Source: Cyanidium caldarium (lineage: Eukaryota; Rhodophyta; Bangiophyceae; Cyanidiales; Cyanidiaceae). Taken from it: a DNA stretch of 64,000 bases. The stretch's first letter is position 1; every line of letters starts with the position of its first letter. Both the position numbers and the translations under genes were made by a program. The DNA lies in contig JANCYW010000006.1 of NCBI GenBank assembly GCA_026184775.1, positions 310,001-374,000 on the forward strand. The letters are read 5' to 3'. The notes beneath the pieces were generated by a model. The model did no database searches, was not told the origin of the DNA, and saw only the letters and a list, made by a program, of their open reading frames with translations. This document shows, one piece after another, positions 44,475-54,307 of the stretch.

Positions 44475-46590
44475 ATGGCACAGGCTTCGATGGGAAACGG
44501 CACTGGAGGTGCATCATCCAATCGCCCCGGAGGGGCCGGTCAGATCGGAGCGGTGAGGAGCGCGTCGGCCAAGTCCAAGGACGTGCGCCTGGCCAACGTG
44601 TCCGCCGCCAAGGCGGTGGCGGATGCCATCCGCACGTCGTTGGGACCGCGTGGTATGGACAAGATGATTCAAGGTGCGCGAGGCGATGTACTCATCACCA
44701 ATGATGGCGCGACTATCTTGGAGAAGATGCGCGTGGAGCACCCCGCGGCCAAAATGGTAAGTGAGCGCGTCGAGCACCCGACGGACGGCAATGGATATCT
44801 ACAGCGATGCGGCGCGGAGCACTGGGCACGCCCAGAGTCTACCGTCTACGCGTCTCTGTTAAACGTCGTTGCTAGATGAAGCAGGGCAGGTGGCGCGGCA
44901 AAGTCGGCGGCGGGCAACGAGAACGCGCCGACATTTTGGCCACCGATGCCCACACCGGTGGAGGCAGAGTCGTGATGCGGTGAACGAAACTAACCTCGGA
45001 CGCGATCATCCTACCGATGAGCGTCTTCGTGTCCAGTTGGTGAATTTGGCACAAGCGCAGGATGTGGAGGCGGGCGACGGCACCACCACCGTGGTGGTGC
45101 TGTGCGGGGCGCTGCTGGCCGCCAGTCAGCGTCTGTTGTCCATGGGCATTCATGCCACCACCATATCCGATGCGTTCCAGCGCGCCAGCGACAAGGCGTT
45201 GGAAGTGATCGAGTCCATGGCGGTGCCGGTGAATTTGATGGACCGCGCGGCGCTCATCAAGGCGGCCACCACGGCGCTCTCCTCCAAGGTGGTGTCGCAG
45301 TATGCGTCGCTGCTGGCGCCCATCGCCGTCGATGCGGTGCTACGAGTGGCGCCGCCTGCGGCTCTGGCGACTGCGGCCGACGCTGCCGCGCAGACCGCCA
45401 CTGCCGGCGCGGACAGCCGTGCAGCATCGAGCGTGGACCTGTCCAACGTTCGCATCATCAAGAAACTGGGCGGCACGCTGGAGGACACTCAGCTGCTGCC
45501 CGGCTTGGCGCTCACCCAGCGCCCGGTGCAGACGGCCGGCGGACCGACCCGCATGACGCACGCGCGCGTGGCGCTGATCCAGTTCTGTCTGTCGGCACCG
45601 AAGACCGACATCGACAACACCGTCGTGGTGCAGGACTACGCCTCGATCGACCGGGTGCTGCGCGAGGAGCGCCAATACACCATGCAGATGTGCAAGCGTA
45701 TCAAGGCCACCGGCTGCAACGTGTTGCTCGTGCAGAAATCAATCCTGCGCGATGCCACCAACGACTTGAGCCTACACTTTCTGGCCAAGATGAAGATCAT
45801 GGTGATACGAGATGTGGAGCGCGACGAGGTGGCGTTCATCTGCAAGACGCTCGGTTGTGTGCCCATCGCGGGGCTGGACACTTTTACGGCCGACAAGATG
45901 GCCAAAGTGGAGGTGGTGGAGGAGGTGCCGCTGGGCGGTGGCGACGACAAGGTGGTGGTGTTTCACAGCGGCACCGGGGCACCGCTGCGGACCAACTCGG
46001 GCGACGTGACGGCGAGTGCGACCGGGGTGGACGGCGGGGCAGAAAGCGGTGCGACGACCCCGACGGCGACGGCCGGGCCGGCCGCACCATCACTTCCCAA
46101 CCATGCTGCTCGCGGCGACACCGTGACGGTGTTGGTGCGTGGTTCCAATGTGCTCGTACTGGACGAGGCCGAGCGCTCGCTCCACGACGCGCTGTGCGTG
46201 GCGCGCTCGCTGGTGCGCAAACGCAGCATCGTGCCCGGCGGCGGCGCGGTGGAGATCGAAGTGAGCGTGCGTCTGGGCGAGTACGCCGCCTCCCTGCCGG
46301 GCACCGCCGCGTACTGCGTGCGCGCCTACGCCGAGGCCCTGGAGACCGTCCCGTACACCCTGGCGGAGAACGCCGGCCTCGGCCCGATCCAGATCGTCAC
46401 CGAACTGCGCCGCCGACACGTCCAGGGCGAGCGCAACACCGGCATCAGCGCCAAACGCAGCGGCGCCGTGGCGGATATGCTGGCCGAGCACGTGTTGCAA
46501 CCGACGCTGGTCAGCACGAGCGCCTTTTCGCTGGCCACCGAGGCCGCTCGGATGATCCTCAAGATCGACGACATCGTCATGACCCGGTAA
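44475..46590 (+). CDS. CCT4: T-complex protein 1 subunit delta (CCT4), two exons
   Basis: A subunit of the cytosolic TRiC/CCT chaperonin that folds actin, tubulin and WD-repeat proteins. Exons are 44475-44756 and 45037-46590. The join restores [28 protein letters not shown] in phase 0 and gives 611 residues. Chaperonin motifs are [22 protein letters not shown] and GDGTTTVVV. The subunit is identified as delta by [62 protein letters not shown] and [18 protein letters not shown]. It exceeds the usual about 540 residues because of two Ala/Thr/Ser-rich inserts (around 45350-45430 and 46000-46110) in surface loops. It converges with arsS, 81 bp away. Confidence 0.97.
44757..45036 (+). other. CCT4 intron
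   Basis: 280 nt, phase 0. The donor is GTAAGT, the branch point ACTAAC is at 44989-44994 (context GAAACTAACCT), and the acceptor is GTCCAG. An open frame runs through its 3' part but is unrelated to chaperonins. Confidence 0.95.
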
Positions 46591-46671
46591 AAGGAGGCGA
46601 GGAGTGAGGGCGAATGGGGTAGGGTGAGAACGTCCAACGCGCGCCTCTTTCTCTCTCTCTCCAGGTGTTCT

Positions 46672-47748
46672 TCACTCGTCTCCATTGGCCTCGAGGGCAC
46701 CGCCGCAGCTGGATCCGTGTCCGGCGGTGCAACCGTAGCAGTGCAGTGCGGTGGCGATGCGGCCGCCGGTCAGTTCCGCGAAGCTGTTGCCCAGATCGAA
46801 CACGGTGCGCAGCGGCCGCCGACGGCCGGCGCCATCTTCAGACGATTGTGCGCGCGTGGGAATGCCCAGGGCGTAATGAAAGTCGCAGTCATACAGCGAG
46901 CCGTCGTACGCCACATGCACCTCATCCAAACACATCACCTGATCGGCGGTGCTGGCGTTGTAAGCCGACACCAACAGCTGCATATAACGTTCCAGTTCGC
47001 CGGCACGCCACAGGTCGTCGGCGAAGCGCTGGATAGGCATGTTGTTCAGACACAACAGTCGATGAAAGGCGATGCCAAAGTGCTCATTCAGTTCGCGTCG
47101 GTATTGGCGCTCCAGCTCGGCCTGCGGAGGCGCCAGGTACGCCCCGCCGGGATTATACACCAGATCGAGTCGCAACGCGTCCGCACCCGGCCGGCCATAT
47201 CCCAGTGCATTCAGCCGTTGCAGCGCTATCACGCTGCCGTCGAACGCGCGCTGGCCCCGTTGTCGGTCCACGTTCTCCAGCGAGTAACAAGGTAGCGAGG
47301 CGACCACGTCCACCCGATGCGTCGCCAGAAACTCGCCCAGATCCTCCTCTCCCGGCAACAGCAACACCGTCAGGTTACAGCGGTCGATAATGCGGTGCAC
47401 GTGCGGCACGGTGGCACGCACCGCCCGCACCAGCCACCGGAACACCGCGTGCAGCTCGGGCGCGCCGCCAGTGATATCCAGCGTGTGGATGGAGGGCGTC
47501 CGCCGCAGCAGTTGCACGACGCGCTCCGCCACCTCCGGCGACATGGTCTCGGTGCGCGCCGGCGATGACGCCACGTGACAGTGCGTGCAGGCCATGTTAC
47601 AGGTGAGTCCGATATTCACCTGCAGCGTGGTGGGCGGGCGGCGGTGCAGCGCCCCGCCGACCGTCTGCTCAAACGCCGGGAGCTGACGGGTGAGGTCGTG
47701 CCAGGCGCGGGCCATATCTGCATGCTTCTTCTCAGACGCCCTGGTCAT
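46672..47748 (-). CDS. arsS: Arsenosugar biosynthesis radical SAM protein ArsS
   Basis: 358 residues from the ATG at 47748 (MTRASEKK). The radical-SAM 4Fe-4S motif CxxxCxxC is present as CNMACTHC in LQVNIGLTCNMACTHCHVASSP, followed by ITGGAPEL. The C-terminal half keeps the family-specific CLDEVHVAYDGSLYDCDFHYALG and the closing Cys-rich ATALHCYGCTAGHGSSCGG, which probably bind further clusters. ArsS transfers an adenosyl-derived unit to dimethylarsenite, building dimethylarsinoyl ribosides, a step in turning inorganic arsenic into arsenosugars. The family is mainly bacterial and cyanobacterial, so a bacterial or plastid-ancestor origin is likely. No arsM or other arsenic gene is visible nearby. 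A further in-frame Met at 47715 is an alternative start. Confidence 0.93.
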   Translation of the reverse strand: MTRASEKKHADMARAWHDLTRQLPAFEQTVGGALHRRPPTTLQVNIGLTCNMACTHCHVASSPARTETMSPEVAERVVQLLRRTPSIHTLDITGGAPELHAVFRWLVRAVRATVPHVHRIIDRCNLTVLLLPGEEDLGEFLATHRVDVVASLPCYSLENVDRQRGQRAFDGSVIALQRLNALGYGRPGADALRLDLVYNPGGAYLAPPQAELERQYRRELNEHFGIAFHRLLCLNNMPIQRFADDLWRAGELERYMQLLVSAYNASTADQVMCLDEVHVAYDGSLYDCDFHYALGIPTRAQSSEDGAGRRRPLRTVFDLGNSFAELTGGRIATALHCYGCTAGHGSSCGGALEANGDE

Positions 47749-48135
47749 GCAGCACTCGGAACGGGAGACGAAGCGGGCGGTCGTCACCTGTCCTCGCGGT
47801 GGGGGACGGTGTGCCGAGTGCCTTCGAGACCGCGCTGACCCGTCTCTCCCCGAGACACGCCATGAACTCGTCCCGACAGACACAAAGCACGCCATTTTCT
47901 CATTCACTAGCGGTACGTCTGTGTTAGGCGCACACTCCCTATTCAATCCGCACCGTTCCGTTCACCCCGTTCGGCCCGAGGCGCGTCGACCGGTGCGTCT
48001 CCCGCTCCGCGCAGCTCCAGACATCCCCCGACGCCCTCTACCGGTCGCATGCCAATCACACTCCCGCCTGCTCACACCCTACCGCCCCTTCACGCCCTCC
48101 ACGTTCTCACCACGCTTTCGTGTCCGTGTCTCGGT
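47749..48135. other. Spacer between arsS and PI4K-beta
   Basis: 387 bp between two minus-strand genes. Most of it continues the arsS frame from non-conserved codons. Pyrimidine-rich stretches occur at 48040-48115. No RNA gene or repeat was recognised. Confidence 0.45.
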
Positions 48136-51100
48136 TTACAAAATACCTGTGCAGCAGCGCTGATATCGGTCGTACATGCGGGTGGTCCAGTTGTAGGTGC
48201 TGCGGTCGACCAGCGCGTTCATGTGGGCGATGCGGTGGGCGCGCGACTGCCGTGGCATAAAGCGCTCGCGCAGCTGCTCCAGCACCATATCGGGTCCGCC
48301 GCGGAAGCACGGCAGGCTCTCGTTGCCCATCATCATGAACTCGACCATCAGCATCAGCTTGTTGCGATGTTTGCAGGCCGCCGCGTACGCTTGTCCGCAG
48401 AGGCGGCGGTAGAGGCGGAACATCGGCGAGCCGACGCCGCCCATCACCCCCACCAGCTCGCGCGTCAGCTTGAAGGGCGCCTTCTCAAACTCCAGATTGT
48501 GGCCGGGCGAATTGGTGAAGTAGAATCCGAAATCGATGTGCACGATGTGGCCGTCGCCGTCCAGCAACAGGTTGCCGTTGTGACGGTCCTTGATGTTCAG
48601 CAGGTAGGTGACCACCGAGTAACCGGCCATGCTCATCACAAAGTTCTGCACGGCGCGACGGTATTCCGGTGAGCCGGCACCGCCGAAGCGGCGCTGATAA
48701 AAGTCGGCCAGCGTGGTGAAATGCGGCGTGTGCCGCTTGATAGAGTCGATGGAGCGCGCGTCTTTCACCACCTCCAAAAAGCCGCAATCCGGCCCGGTGG
48801 CCACGATGGCGTAGGTGGATAGCCATACCGGCAGTCTGGCGCGTTCGAATACGCGCGCCAACTCGGCGATGAGGATCCAGGCGAACATCTCCTGGCGCAG
48901 CTGGTCGCGGCCCTTGACGATCACCGAGGTGAGGCGCCAGCCGCGCAGCGAGCCGTGCGGCGATTGGCGTTGCAGGCGGGCTACCTTGTCGCACCACGAC
49001 TCGCCCAGAGCGCTGACCCATTCGCGGTCGGTGGGGTGCGACGGCGGTTGCGCGGATGCAGTGGCGGCTGCGTGCGGCGATGCGCGGTGCTCATTCACCT
49101 CCGCACTCGCTCGCGGATCCTCATCGCTCCGCGTTTCGGCGATGTCATCCGTAGCATCGGGGACGCGCAGCGACGCCGTCGTCTGCGTGGGCGTGGTGCG
49201 CCCGCTCGAGCCATACGACACCTGCGACTGCGCCCGAAAGAGAAACGGCGCCTCCTGGCGGTTCGGCTCCTGCATGCTCCAGGGAAAGTCAGTGCGGCCG
49301 GCGCGACTAGACGCCCTGACCGGGGATGTTGGCGCCGCTGCGGCGGTTGATGGCCCTGACGACGTCTTGGGGAGCCGGGTGCCCCGCCGGCCAGCACTCG
49401 CCAGCGTCGCCATATCGTGTTGCTCGGTCGGGTCGCGTCTCCGTTCCGTCCGGCGATCTTCCGGTGAGGTCGGCGCCGACACCCGATGGTGCAGACCGCG
49501 CCCGAACAACTCCGACCGCAGCCCGCTCTCGTGCCGATGCCACCAGTCCTCCAGCGTGCGGGTGAACTTGCTGCGACGGTCAGCGGGTGCTGCCTCTGCC
49601 GGCTCCAGATCCTGCACCTCCACCACCACCAGGTACGGCGCGTGCTCCTTGGTGGAAAACACCACCGCTTCGTCTGTCAGAATGCGCAGCACCCGGTGGT
49701 GGTGCAGTTCGGTGGGCAAGAACACCGACCGCTGCTCCGATTCCAGCAGGGCGTTGAGGCGGCGCAGCTCGTGGCACACGAAGCGCTTGCGGCGATCCCG
49801 ACCCATGCCTAGCGCCTGCTCCGAGATAGACACCAAAGACCTGGTAAAGTCCAGCTCGGCATGAAACAGATTGCTGCGCGTTTTGCGAACGCGCAGCCAC
49901 TCGCGCAGATGCGCCCGCTGCGACGCGCTCATCTCGCGCAGCACGATGTTGTTGGGGTCGTGCGGCGTGGCCGGGTCCGCCTCCAAGCGCACGGCGGGCA
50001 TGGCATCCGCCACATCATCGGACACCGAGTCATCGGCAGGGGCCGTCGCCTCCGCAGCAGCATACTGCTCGCTGTGCTCTGCGTCCGAGTCGCTCATCGA
50101 AACGGTCGCCGCTTCGGCGCCTTGCGAGTCTTCCCGCAACGCATTGATCTGCACGGTGGGCATCCGCGCCAACATACCGCGCACATCGTCCGGCAAGTCG
50201 TGCTCGTACTGCAGCACCGCCGTGTGTCCAAACAGACCGGCACCCGCCCGCGCCGGGTGCGTCATCAGCTCCTCGATCTCCAGCAGAATGCGCACGCCCT
50301 CTTTGAAGTCTTCGCGCGGCCCGATGCGCAAACAACCCTCCACGTGCCAGTAGAGCAGCAGCGCGAAACGCACCGATCGCGCACACAAGCTCAGCAGAAA
50401 GCGCTCGAGGGCGGCTACGGCGGCTTGCCGACGACGGATCGCGTCCAACTTGGGAGTCGTCGTCGTCGCCCTCGTCGCCGTCGCCGCGGCGCCCGTCCGC
50501 GGAGCGTCCGGCTCCAACGGCGACTGCACCCGCGAATGCAACAGGTAATTGACGTACAGCGGTAAATGCATGACCAACAAACCGCCGCGCGTTCGGGCAA
50601 ACTGCTGCAACTCCTCGTGCACCTCCTTGCTCTGGTGCAGCCGCGCCAGCAGCCAAAACTCCCGGTCGAGTTTTTGGCCAGAGCGCGCGTGCTGCAAGTT
50701 GCTCAACTGCGTCGAGGTGAAATCGATAAACTTGCGCATCTCTTTCTCGAGGCGCCGTCGCGCCCACTTCAGCCGCGCGCGCTTGCGCAGCGACTTGCGC
50801 GACAGGTCCTCGCCCTCGTCCGATGCCGGCTCGTCGGACGATGGCGTGTCCAGCGAGGCCTCGGCGCGCTCGTCGGCGCCGTCGTGCGGTGAGCCCACGT
50901 ATGCATAGCGTGCATCGCCGTAAAAGTGGCCTTCACACGAGTTGGATGGGTTGGAAAAGTATGGCGCGCTCGACGGGCTCACAGCGGCATCGCCGTCGCG
51001 GCGGCGCCCAGCGCCAAAGCACGCCAGCAAATCACAGAGTGGTGCAGCGGTCCTCCTGGCCGAACTGCCAGTCGCCGACGTCGCCGCGCTTCTGGCCGCC

Positions 51101-51366
51101 CTCGGCTCCCGTGTCGTGGCCCCGCTGTCAGCGGCGGGCGCCTCGCCAGCGGCACTACCCTCGGGACGAGCCGTGGCCCGCGCTCGGAAACACGACGCCA
51201 GAGACGGCCGACTGCCGCCCACCGTGTCAATGTCGTTCGCTCCGTAAGCCACCGCTATGTCCTCCGCCACGTCGCTCACCGGAATTTGCAGGGGCGCCGC
51301 AGCACCAGCCGTTGGCGGCGCCGCACCCTCGCCGCCGTTCATAGCCGCGCTGCCGGCATCTCCCAT
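48136..51366 (-). CDS. PI4KB: Phosphatidylinositol 4-kinase, type III beta
   Basis: Makes PI4P at the Golgi. 1,076 residues, start ATG at 51366. The N-terminal third is disordered, with acidic and Ser-rich patches. A helical region (about residues 200-370) corresponds to the lipid kinase unique domain (FWLLARLHQSKEV, LLYWHVEGCLRIGPREDFKEG). A second conserved block includes FLPTELHHHRVLRILTDEAVVFSTKEHAPYLVVVEV. The PI3/4-kinase catalytic domain fills the last 300 residues, with VIVKGRDQLRQEMFAW (ATP Lys lies in this region), LLNIKDRHNGNLLLD (catalytic loop DRHNGN) and IVHIDFGFYF (DFG). The Pik1/PI4KB-type ending is NWTTRMYDRYQRCCTGIL. Two long low-complexity linkers (49000-49480 and 49980-50150) make it longer than animal PI4KB. 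Confidence 0.95.
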   Translation of the reverse strand: MGDAGSAAMNGGEGAAPPTAGAAAPLQIPVSDVAEDIAVAYGANDIDTVGGSRPSLASCFRARATARPEGSAAGEAPAADSGATTREPRAARSAATSATGSSARRTAAPLCDLLACFGAGRRRDGDAAVSPSSAPYFSNPSNSCEGHFYGDARYAYVGSPHDGADERAEASLDTPSSDEPASDEGEDLSRKSLRKRARLKWARRRLEKEMRKFIDFTSTQLSNLQHARSGQKLDREFWLLARLHQSKEVHEELQQFARTRGGLLVMHLPLYVNYLLHSRVQSPLEPDAPRTGAAATATRATTTTPKLDAIRRRQAAVAALERFLLSLCARSVRFALLLYWHVEGCLRIGPREDFKEGVRILLEIEELMTHPARAGAGLFGHTAVLQYEHDLPDDVRGMLARMPTVQINALREDSQGAEAATVSMSDSDAEHSEQYAAAEATAPADDSVSDDVADAMPAVRLEADPATPHDPNNIVLREMSASQRAHLREWLRVRKTRSNLFHAELDFTRSLVSISEQALGMGRDRRKRFVCHELRRLNALLESEQRSVFLPTELHHHRVLRILTDEAVVFSTKEHAPYLVVVEVQDLEPAEAAPADRRSKFTRTLEDWWHRHESGLRSELFGRGLHHRVSAPTSPEDRRTERRRDPTEQHDMATLASAGRRGTRLPKTSSGPSTAAAAPTSPVRASSRAGRTDFPWSMQEPNRQEAPFLFRAQSQVSYGSSGRTTPTQTTASLRVPDATDDIAETRSDEDPRASAEVNEHRASPHAAATASAQPPSHPTDREWVSALGESWCDKVARLQRQSPHGSLRGWRLTSVIVKGRDQLRQEMFAWILIAELARVFERARLPVWLSTYAIVATGPDCGFLEVVKDARSIDSIKRHTPHFTTLADFYQRRFGGAGSPEYRRAVQNFVMSMAGYSVVTYLLNIKDRHNGNLLLDGDGHIVHIDFGFYFTNSPGHNLEFEKAPFKLTRELVGVMGGVGSPMFRLYRRLCGQAYAAACKHRNKLMLMVEFMMMGNESLPCFRGGPDMVLEQLRERFMPRQSRAHRIAHMNALVDRSTYNWTTRMYDRYQRCCTGIL

Positions 51367-51867
51367 CCCGCCATGCCGCTAAGGATCGCCACCACGCAAA
51401 GAAGCGTCTCGGCGAATGATTCACCGACTGGCCGTCCCAGCACTGCAGTGAGTCGCACGCCTCCACGATGCACACGGCGTCTCAAGCGGTCGTCCGTGAC
51501 GGCCACCCCGTTCAGCACAGTGCCGCGCTACGTCCACCCGTCGTTCGTTGTGTCTGGACTGGCCAGCCGCAAGGGAATCTGACGCAAGCGGCGCTGAGCG
51601 CGGAGGGAAGGTGTGCCGATGAACAGCAGCGATGAGATTGCGGATGCCATTTTCGGCCACGTTCGCGTAAGGGATCCGATAAGGGAATCGAAGAGGACGG
51701 GACGCGGAGCGCAGGCGTGCCCGAACTCTCGGCGCCTCTCGCCTGATGGATCGGCACGTTCAGCGACACTGGCTCTTGTCTGCAGCTTGTGCGTGTCCCC
51801 ATCGACAGGGGAGACGGTCTGCGTGTTGGACACGCTTCCTCTATTGCCCTTCTCTCTCACTGTGCTT
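51367..51867. other. Divergent promoter of PI4K-beta and KDSR
   Basis: 501 bp. The KDSR frame is open from 51613 with a Met, but I start that gene at 51868. No RNA gene, TATA element or repeat was recognised. Confidence 0.45.
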
Positions 51868-53112
51868 ATGTTTCGCGTGAACGTTTTGGCCAGTCTGGCG
51901 CCGCGATGGCGCCGTGAGCTGTGGGAGACGGTTCGCTCGACGGGCACGTCCGCCATGCATCGCCTGGGCGTCGCAGCGTTGTTACTCACGTTTTTGCTGG
52001 GCGTGGCGACGTTCTTAGCGATGATTAGCTATTGGAGACAAGAGGCGGGCGGCAATTGGTCGGATGCGCGCAACGTTTCGGTGCGCGATAGGGTGCGGCG
52101 GTTGCGACGTCAGCGACGCATCGACTGGTCAGCGTGCCACGTGTTGCTGACTGGCGGCAGCCGTGGCATCGGCCTGGAGGTGGCCAAGTTGCTGGTCAGT
52201 GGCGCGCGCGAAGCTGGCGGCATGGCCCCGGCACGGCTGACCATCGTGGGCCGCAACATGCAGCGCCTGGAAGAGGCCAAAACCACCCTGGAGTTGCTGG
52301 CGCAAGACCGCTGCCAGTCGGGTGGCACCGTCGTGCACGCAGCGGCGGCGGATGTGTCGCAGCCGGCCGAGGTGGAGCGGCTGTTCCGCGAAGCCCCGCG
52401 GCCGTTCGATGTGGTCATCTGCTGTGCCGGCGGCGCCCGGCCGGGACACTTCGAGGCGTTCACCGCGCAGGATTTCTCGGATCAGATGGCGCAGAATTTC
52501 TATTCGGCTGCCTTGGTGGCGCAGGCGGTTTTCCGGCAGTGGAAGCAGGACACGCTGGAGCAATGGCAGCGGGAACGACGACCGAAACCCGACGCCAGTG
52601 GACGCGCAACCGACGGGCAACCGCCCGCCCGGCATGTGGTGCTGCTGTCGTCCATGGCGGCCATGGCTGCCATCTACGGCTATGCGGCGTACGCGCCGGC
52701 CAAGTACGCGGTGCGCGCCCTCGGCGAGTGCCTGGTGTACGAAGGCCGGCCATACGGTATCACGGTCTCAGTGGCCTACCCGCCGGACACCGACACGCCC
52801 GGGTTGGCCGAGGAGAACGTCGGCAAGCCGCTCATCACCAGACGGTGCTCGGAGGCGTCGGCCGGTCCGCCGTTTTCGGCCGCGCGGGTGGCGCGGGCGC
52901 TGCTGCGCGGCGTGACCCGCAAGCAGTTCTGGATTGTGTTCGGACTGGACGGTTACCTGCTGGGCGCGCTGAACGAGGGTTTTGCACCACGCGGCTTTTC
53001 GCTGTGTAAGGCATTGCTGATGCCGATTCTGCGGTGCTCGGTCCCGTTTTATATGTACCTGTACAATCGTATCATTGATCAGGAGACCGAACATCTCTTC
53101 GGCGAGCGATAA
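51868..53112 (+). CDS. KDSR: 3-ketodihydrosphingosine reductase (KDSR/TSC10)
   Basis: An ER-bound short-chain dehydrogenase that reduces 3-ketosphinganine to sphinganine, the second step of sphingolipid synthesis. 414 residues from the ATG at 51868. An N-terminal membrane anchor (GVAALLLTFLLGVATFLAMI) precedes the Rossmann fold. LLTGGSRGIGLEVAK carries the NADPH-binding TGxxxGIG motif (about residue 95), then VICCAGG, then LLSSMAAMAAIYGYAAYAPAKYAVR with the catalytic Ser, Tyr and Lys (YAPAK). VSVAYPPDTDTPGLAEEN is the stretch that separates KDSR from other SDR families. A final hydrophobic hairpin (ALLMPILRCSVPFYMYLYN) would be the second membrane anchor. An upstream in-frame ATG at 51613 exists, but the translation before 51868 looks like leader sequence. 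Confidence 0.93.
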   Translation: MFRVNVLASLAPRWRRELWETVRSTGTSAMHRLGVAALLLTFLLGVATFLAMISYWRQEAGGNWSDARNVSVRDRVRRLRRQRRIDWSACHVLLTGGSRGIGLEVAKLLVSGAREAGGMAPARLTIVGRNMQRLEEAKTTLELLAQDRCQSGGTVVHAAAADVSQPAEVERLFREAPRPFDVVICCAGGARPGHFEAFTAQDFSDQMAQNFYSAALVAQAVFRQWKQDTLEQWQRERRPKPDASGRATDGQPPARHVVLLSSMAAMAAIYGYAAYAPAKYAVRALGECLVYEGRPYGITVSVAYPPDTDTPGLAEENVGKPLITRRCSEASAGPPFSAARVARALLRGVTRKQFWIVFGLDGYLLGALNEGFAPRGFSLCKALLMPILRCSVPFYMYLYNRIIDQETEHLFGER

Positions 53113-53191
53113 CTTGCAGAGGGTGAAAAGCACTGGGCCGCTCTTTCCAGAGAAGCATTCCAAGATCCCCTCCTCGTGCGCCTCCTCCTGG

Positions 53192-54307
53192 CTATCGCTG
53201 GGATGGCGCCGTAGCGGCGGAACCGGCACCCGTCGGCAACAACGCTTCCGGCAAGTCGCGCCACGTGGGCAGCGCGCTGCGGGCGCCCCAACCGGTGAGT
53301 TTGCGCGCGGCCAGGAATGATGCCAGCGCCATCAACTTTTCGGGCGCGTACCCGTGCAGCAACCCGAAGATGGCGCCGCCGATGTAGGCATCGCCAGCGC
53401 CGGTCGTATCCACAATGCGCTCGGATGCCGACAGCGGCCACGCCGGACACTGCAACATGTCGTATCGCGGGTCACACTGCAGACAGTCGCTCGATGACGG
53501 TGCGGTGCCGTGCGTCACCATCACCGGCACACCATTTACCGCAGTGTGCTGCGCTTCGGCCGGATGCACGTTGCGCACCATCACCGAACCGTTCTTGCCT
53601 TGTGTGCTGATCACCCATCGCGCCGGACCCGCCTCCAACATGGCCATCATTCCGTTGGTGGCGAACAGCCGTCTGGCGCCTGGCTGCCCGGGCGACGAAC
53701 CAAACTGCAGCGGATACGTCGCATTGGTGACGATATAGTCCGCCAACGGCAACAACGCTTCCGCGTGTGGTCGCGGCTTTTCGACGTCCAATACGATGGG
53801 TATGCCGCGCGCTTTGGCCCGTCGTGCCAGGGCGATGGCCGCCAGCGTGGACCGCGAATCCAAATGCAGCAGATCCACCCCCTGCAGCAGCGCCTCGCCC
53901 TGGTCGTCGCCAAGCACTTCCTCCGCCAGCACCTCCTCCGATGCTGGCGTGTGAATACAGGTGCGCGTGGCGCTCTGCGAGTCCACGATGACGTACGTGA
54001 AGGGTGATACCATGCCGCGTCGCACCTGCACATACCGCGTGTCGATACCCTCGGCCTGCAGCTCGGCCAGCGTGCTCGAACCGATCAGGTCCTCCCCCAG
54101 TTTGGCCACCAAGCGCGTCTGCACGCCCAGTCGTTGCAGCGCGGTGAGCGTGTTGGCCGCATTGCCGCCGCCGCTGACCGCGAACTCGGTAGTGCGGATC
54201 TTGGCGTCCGGCTGCGGAAAGGCATCCACGGTGGCCAGATAATCGAGGGACGCAGCACCCAGGCCGAGCACCGTCTTGCACGCAAATGGCGGTTGGGGCG
54301 TCTTCAT
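53192..54307 (-). CDS. PfkB-family sugar/nucleoside kinase, plant type
   Basis: 371 residues from the ATG at 54307. Two PfkB signatures are present: KIRTTEFAVSGGGNAANTLTAL (substrate-binding Gly motif) and DTTGAGDAYIGG (anion hole and catalytic Asp). SPFTYVIVDSQSATRTCIHTP and VLDVEKPRP place it with an uncharacterised plant and algal group close to ketohexokinase, whose substrate I cannot name. An upstream in-frame ATG at 54478 would add a Ser/Arg/Pro-rich stretch (RLDSSSRPLAFVSC..., SSRTCSPGRCASPC) that looks like a plastid transit peptide, so the real start may be there. The gene converges with KDSR (79 bp) and diverges from RPL23. Confidence 0.85.
   Translation of the reverse strand: MKTPQPPFACKTVLGLGAASLDYLATVDAFPQPDAKIRTTEFAVSGGGNAANTLTALQRLGVQTRLVAKLGEDLIGSSTLAELQAEGIDTRYVQVRRGMVSPFTYVIVDSQSATRTCIHTPASEEVLAEEVLGDDQGEALLQGVDLLHLDSRSTLAAIALARRAKARGIPIVLDVEKPRPHAEALLPLADYIVTNATYPLQFGSSPGQPGARRLFATNGMMAMLEAGPARWVISTQGKNGSVMVRNVHPAEAQHTAVNGVPVMVTHGTAPSSSDCLQCDPRYDMLQCPAWPLSASERIVDTTGAGDAYIGGAIFGLLHGYAPEKLMALASFLAARKLTGWGARSALPTWRDLPEALLPTGAGSAATAPSQR

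Noticed and set aside
44869-45036. Open frame through the 3' part of the CCT4 intron
   Set aside because: No similarity to chaperonins. Donor, branch point and acceptor all agree, and splicing restores the conserved protein.
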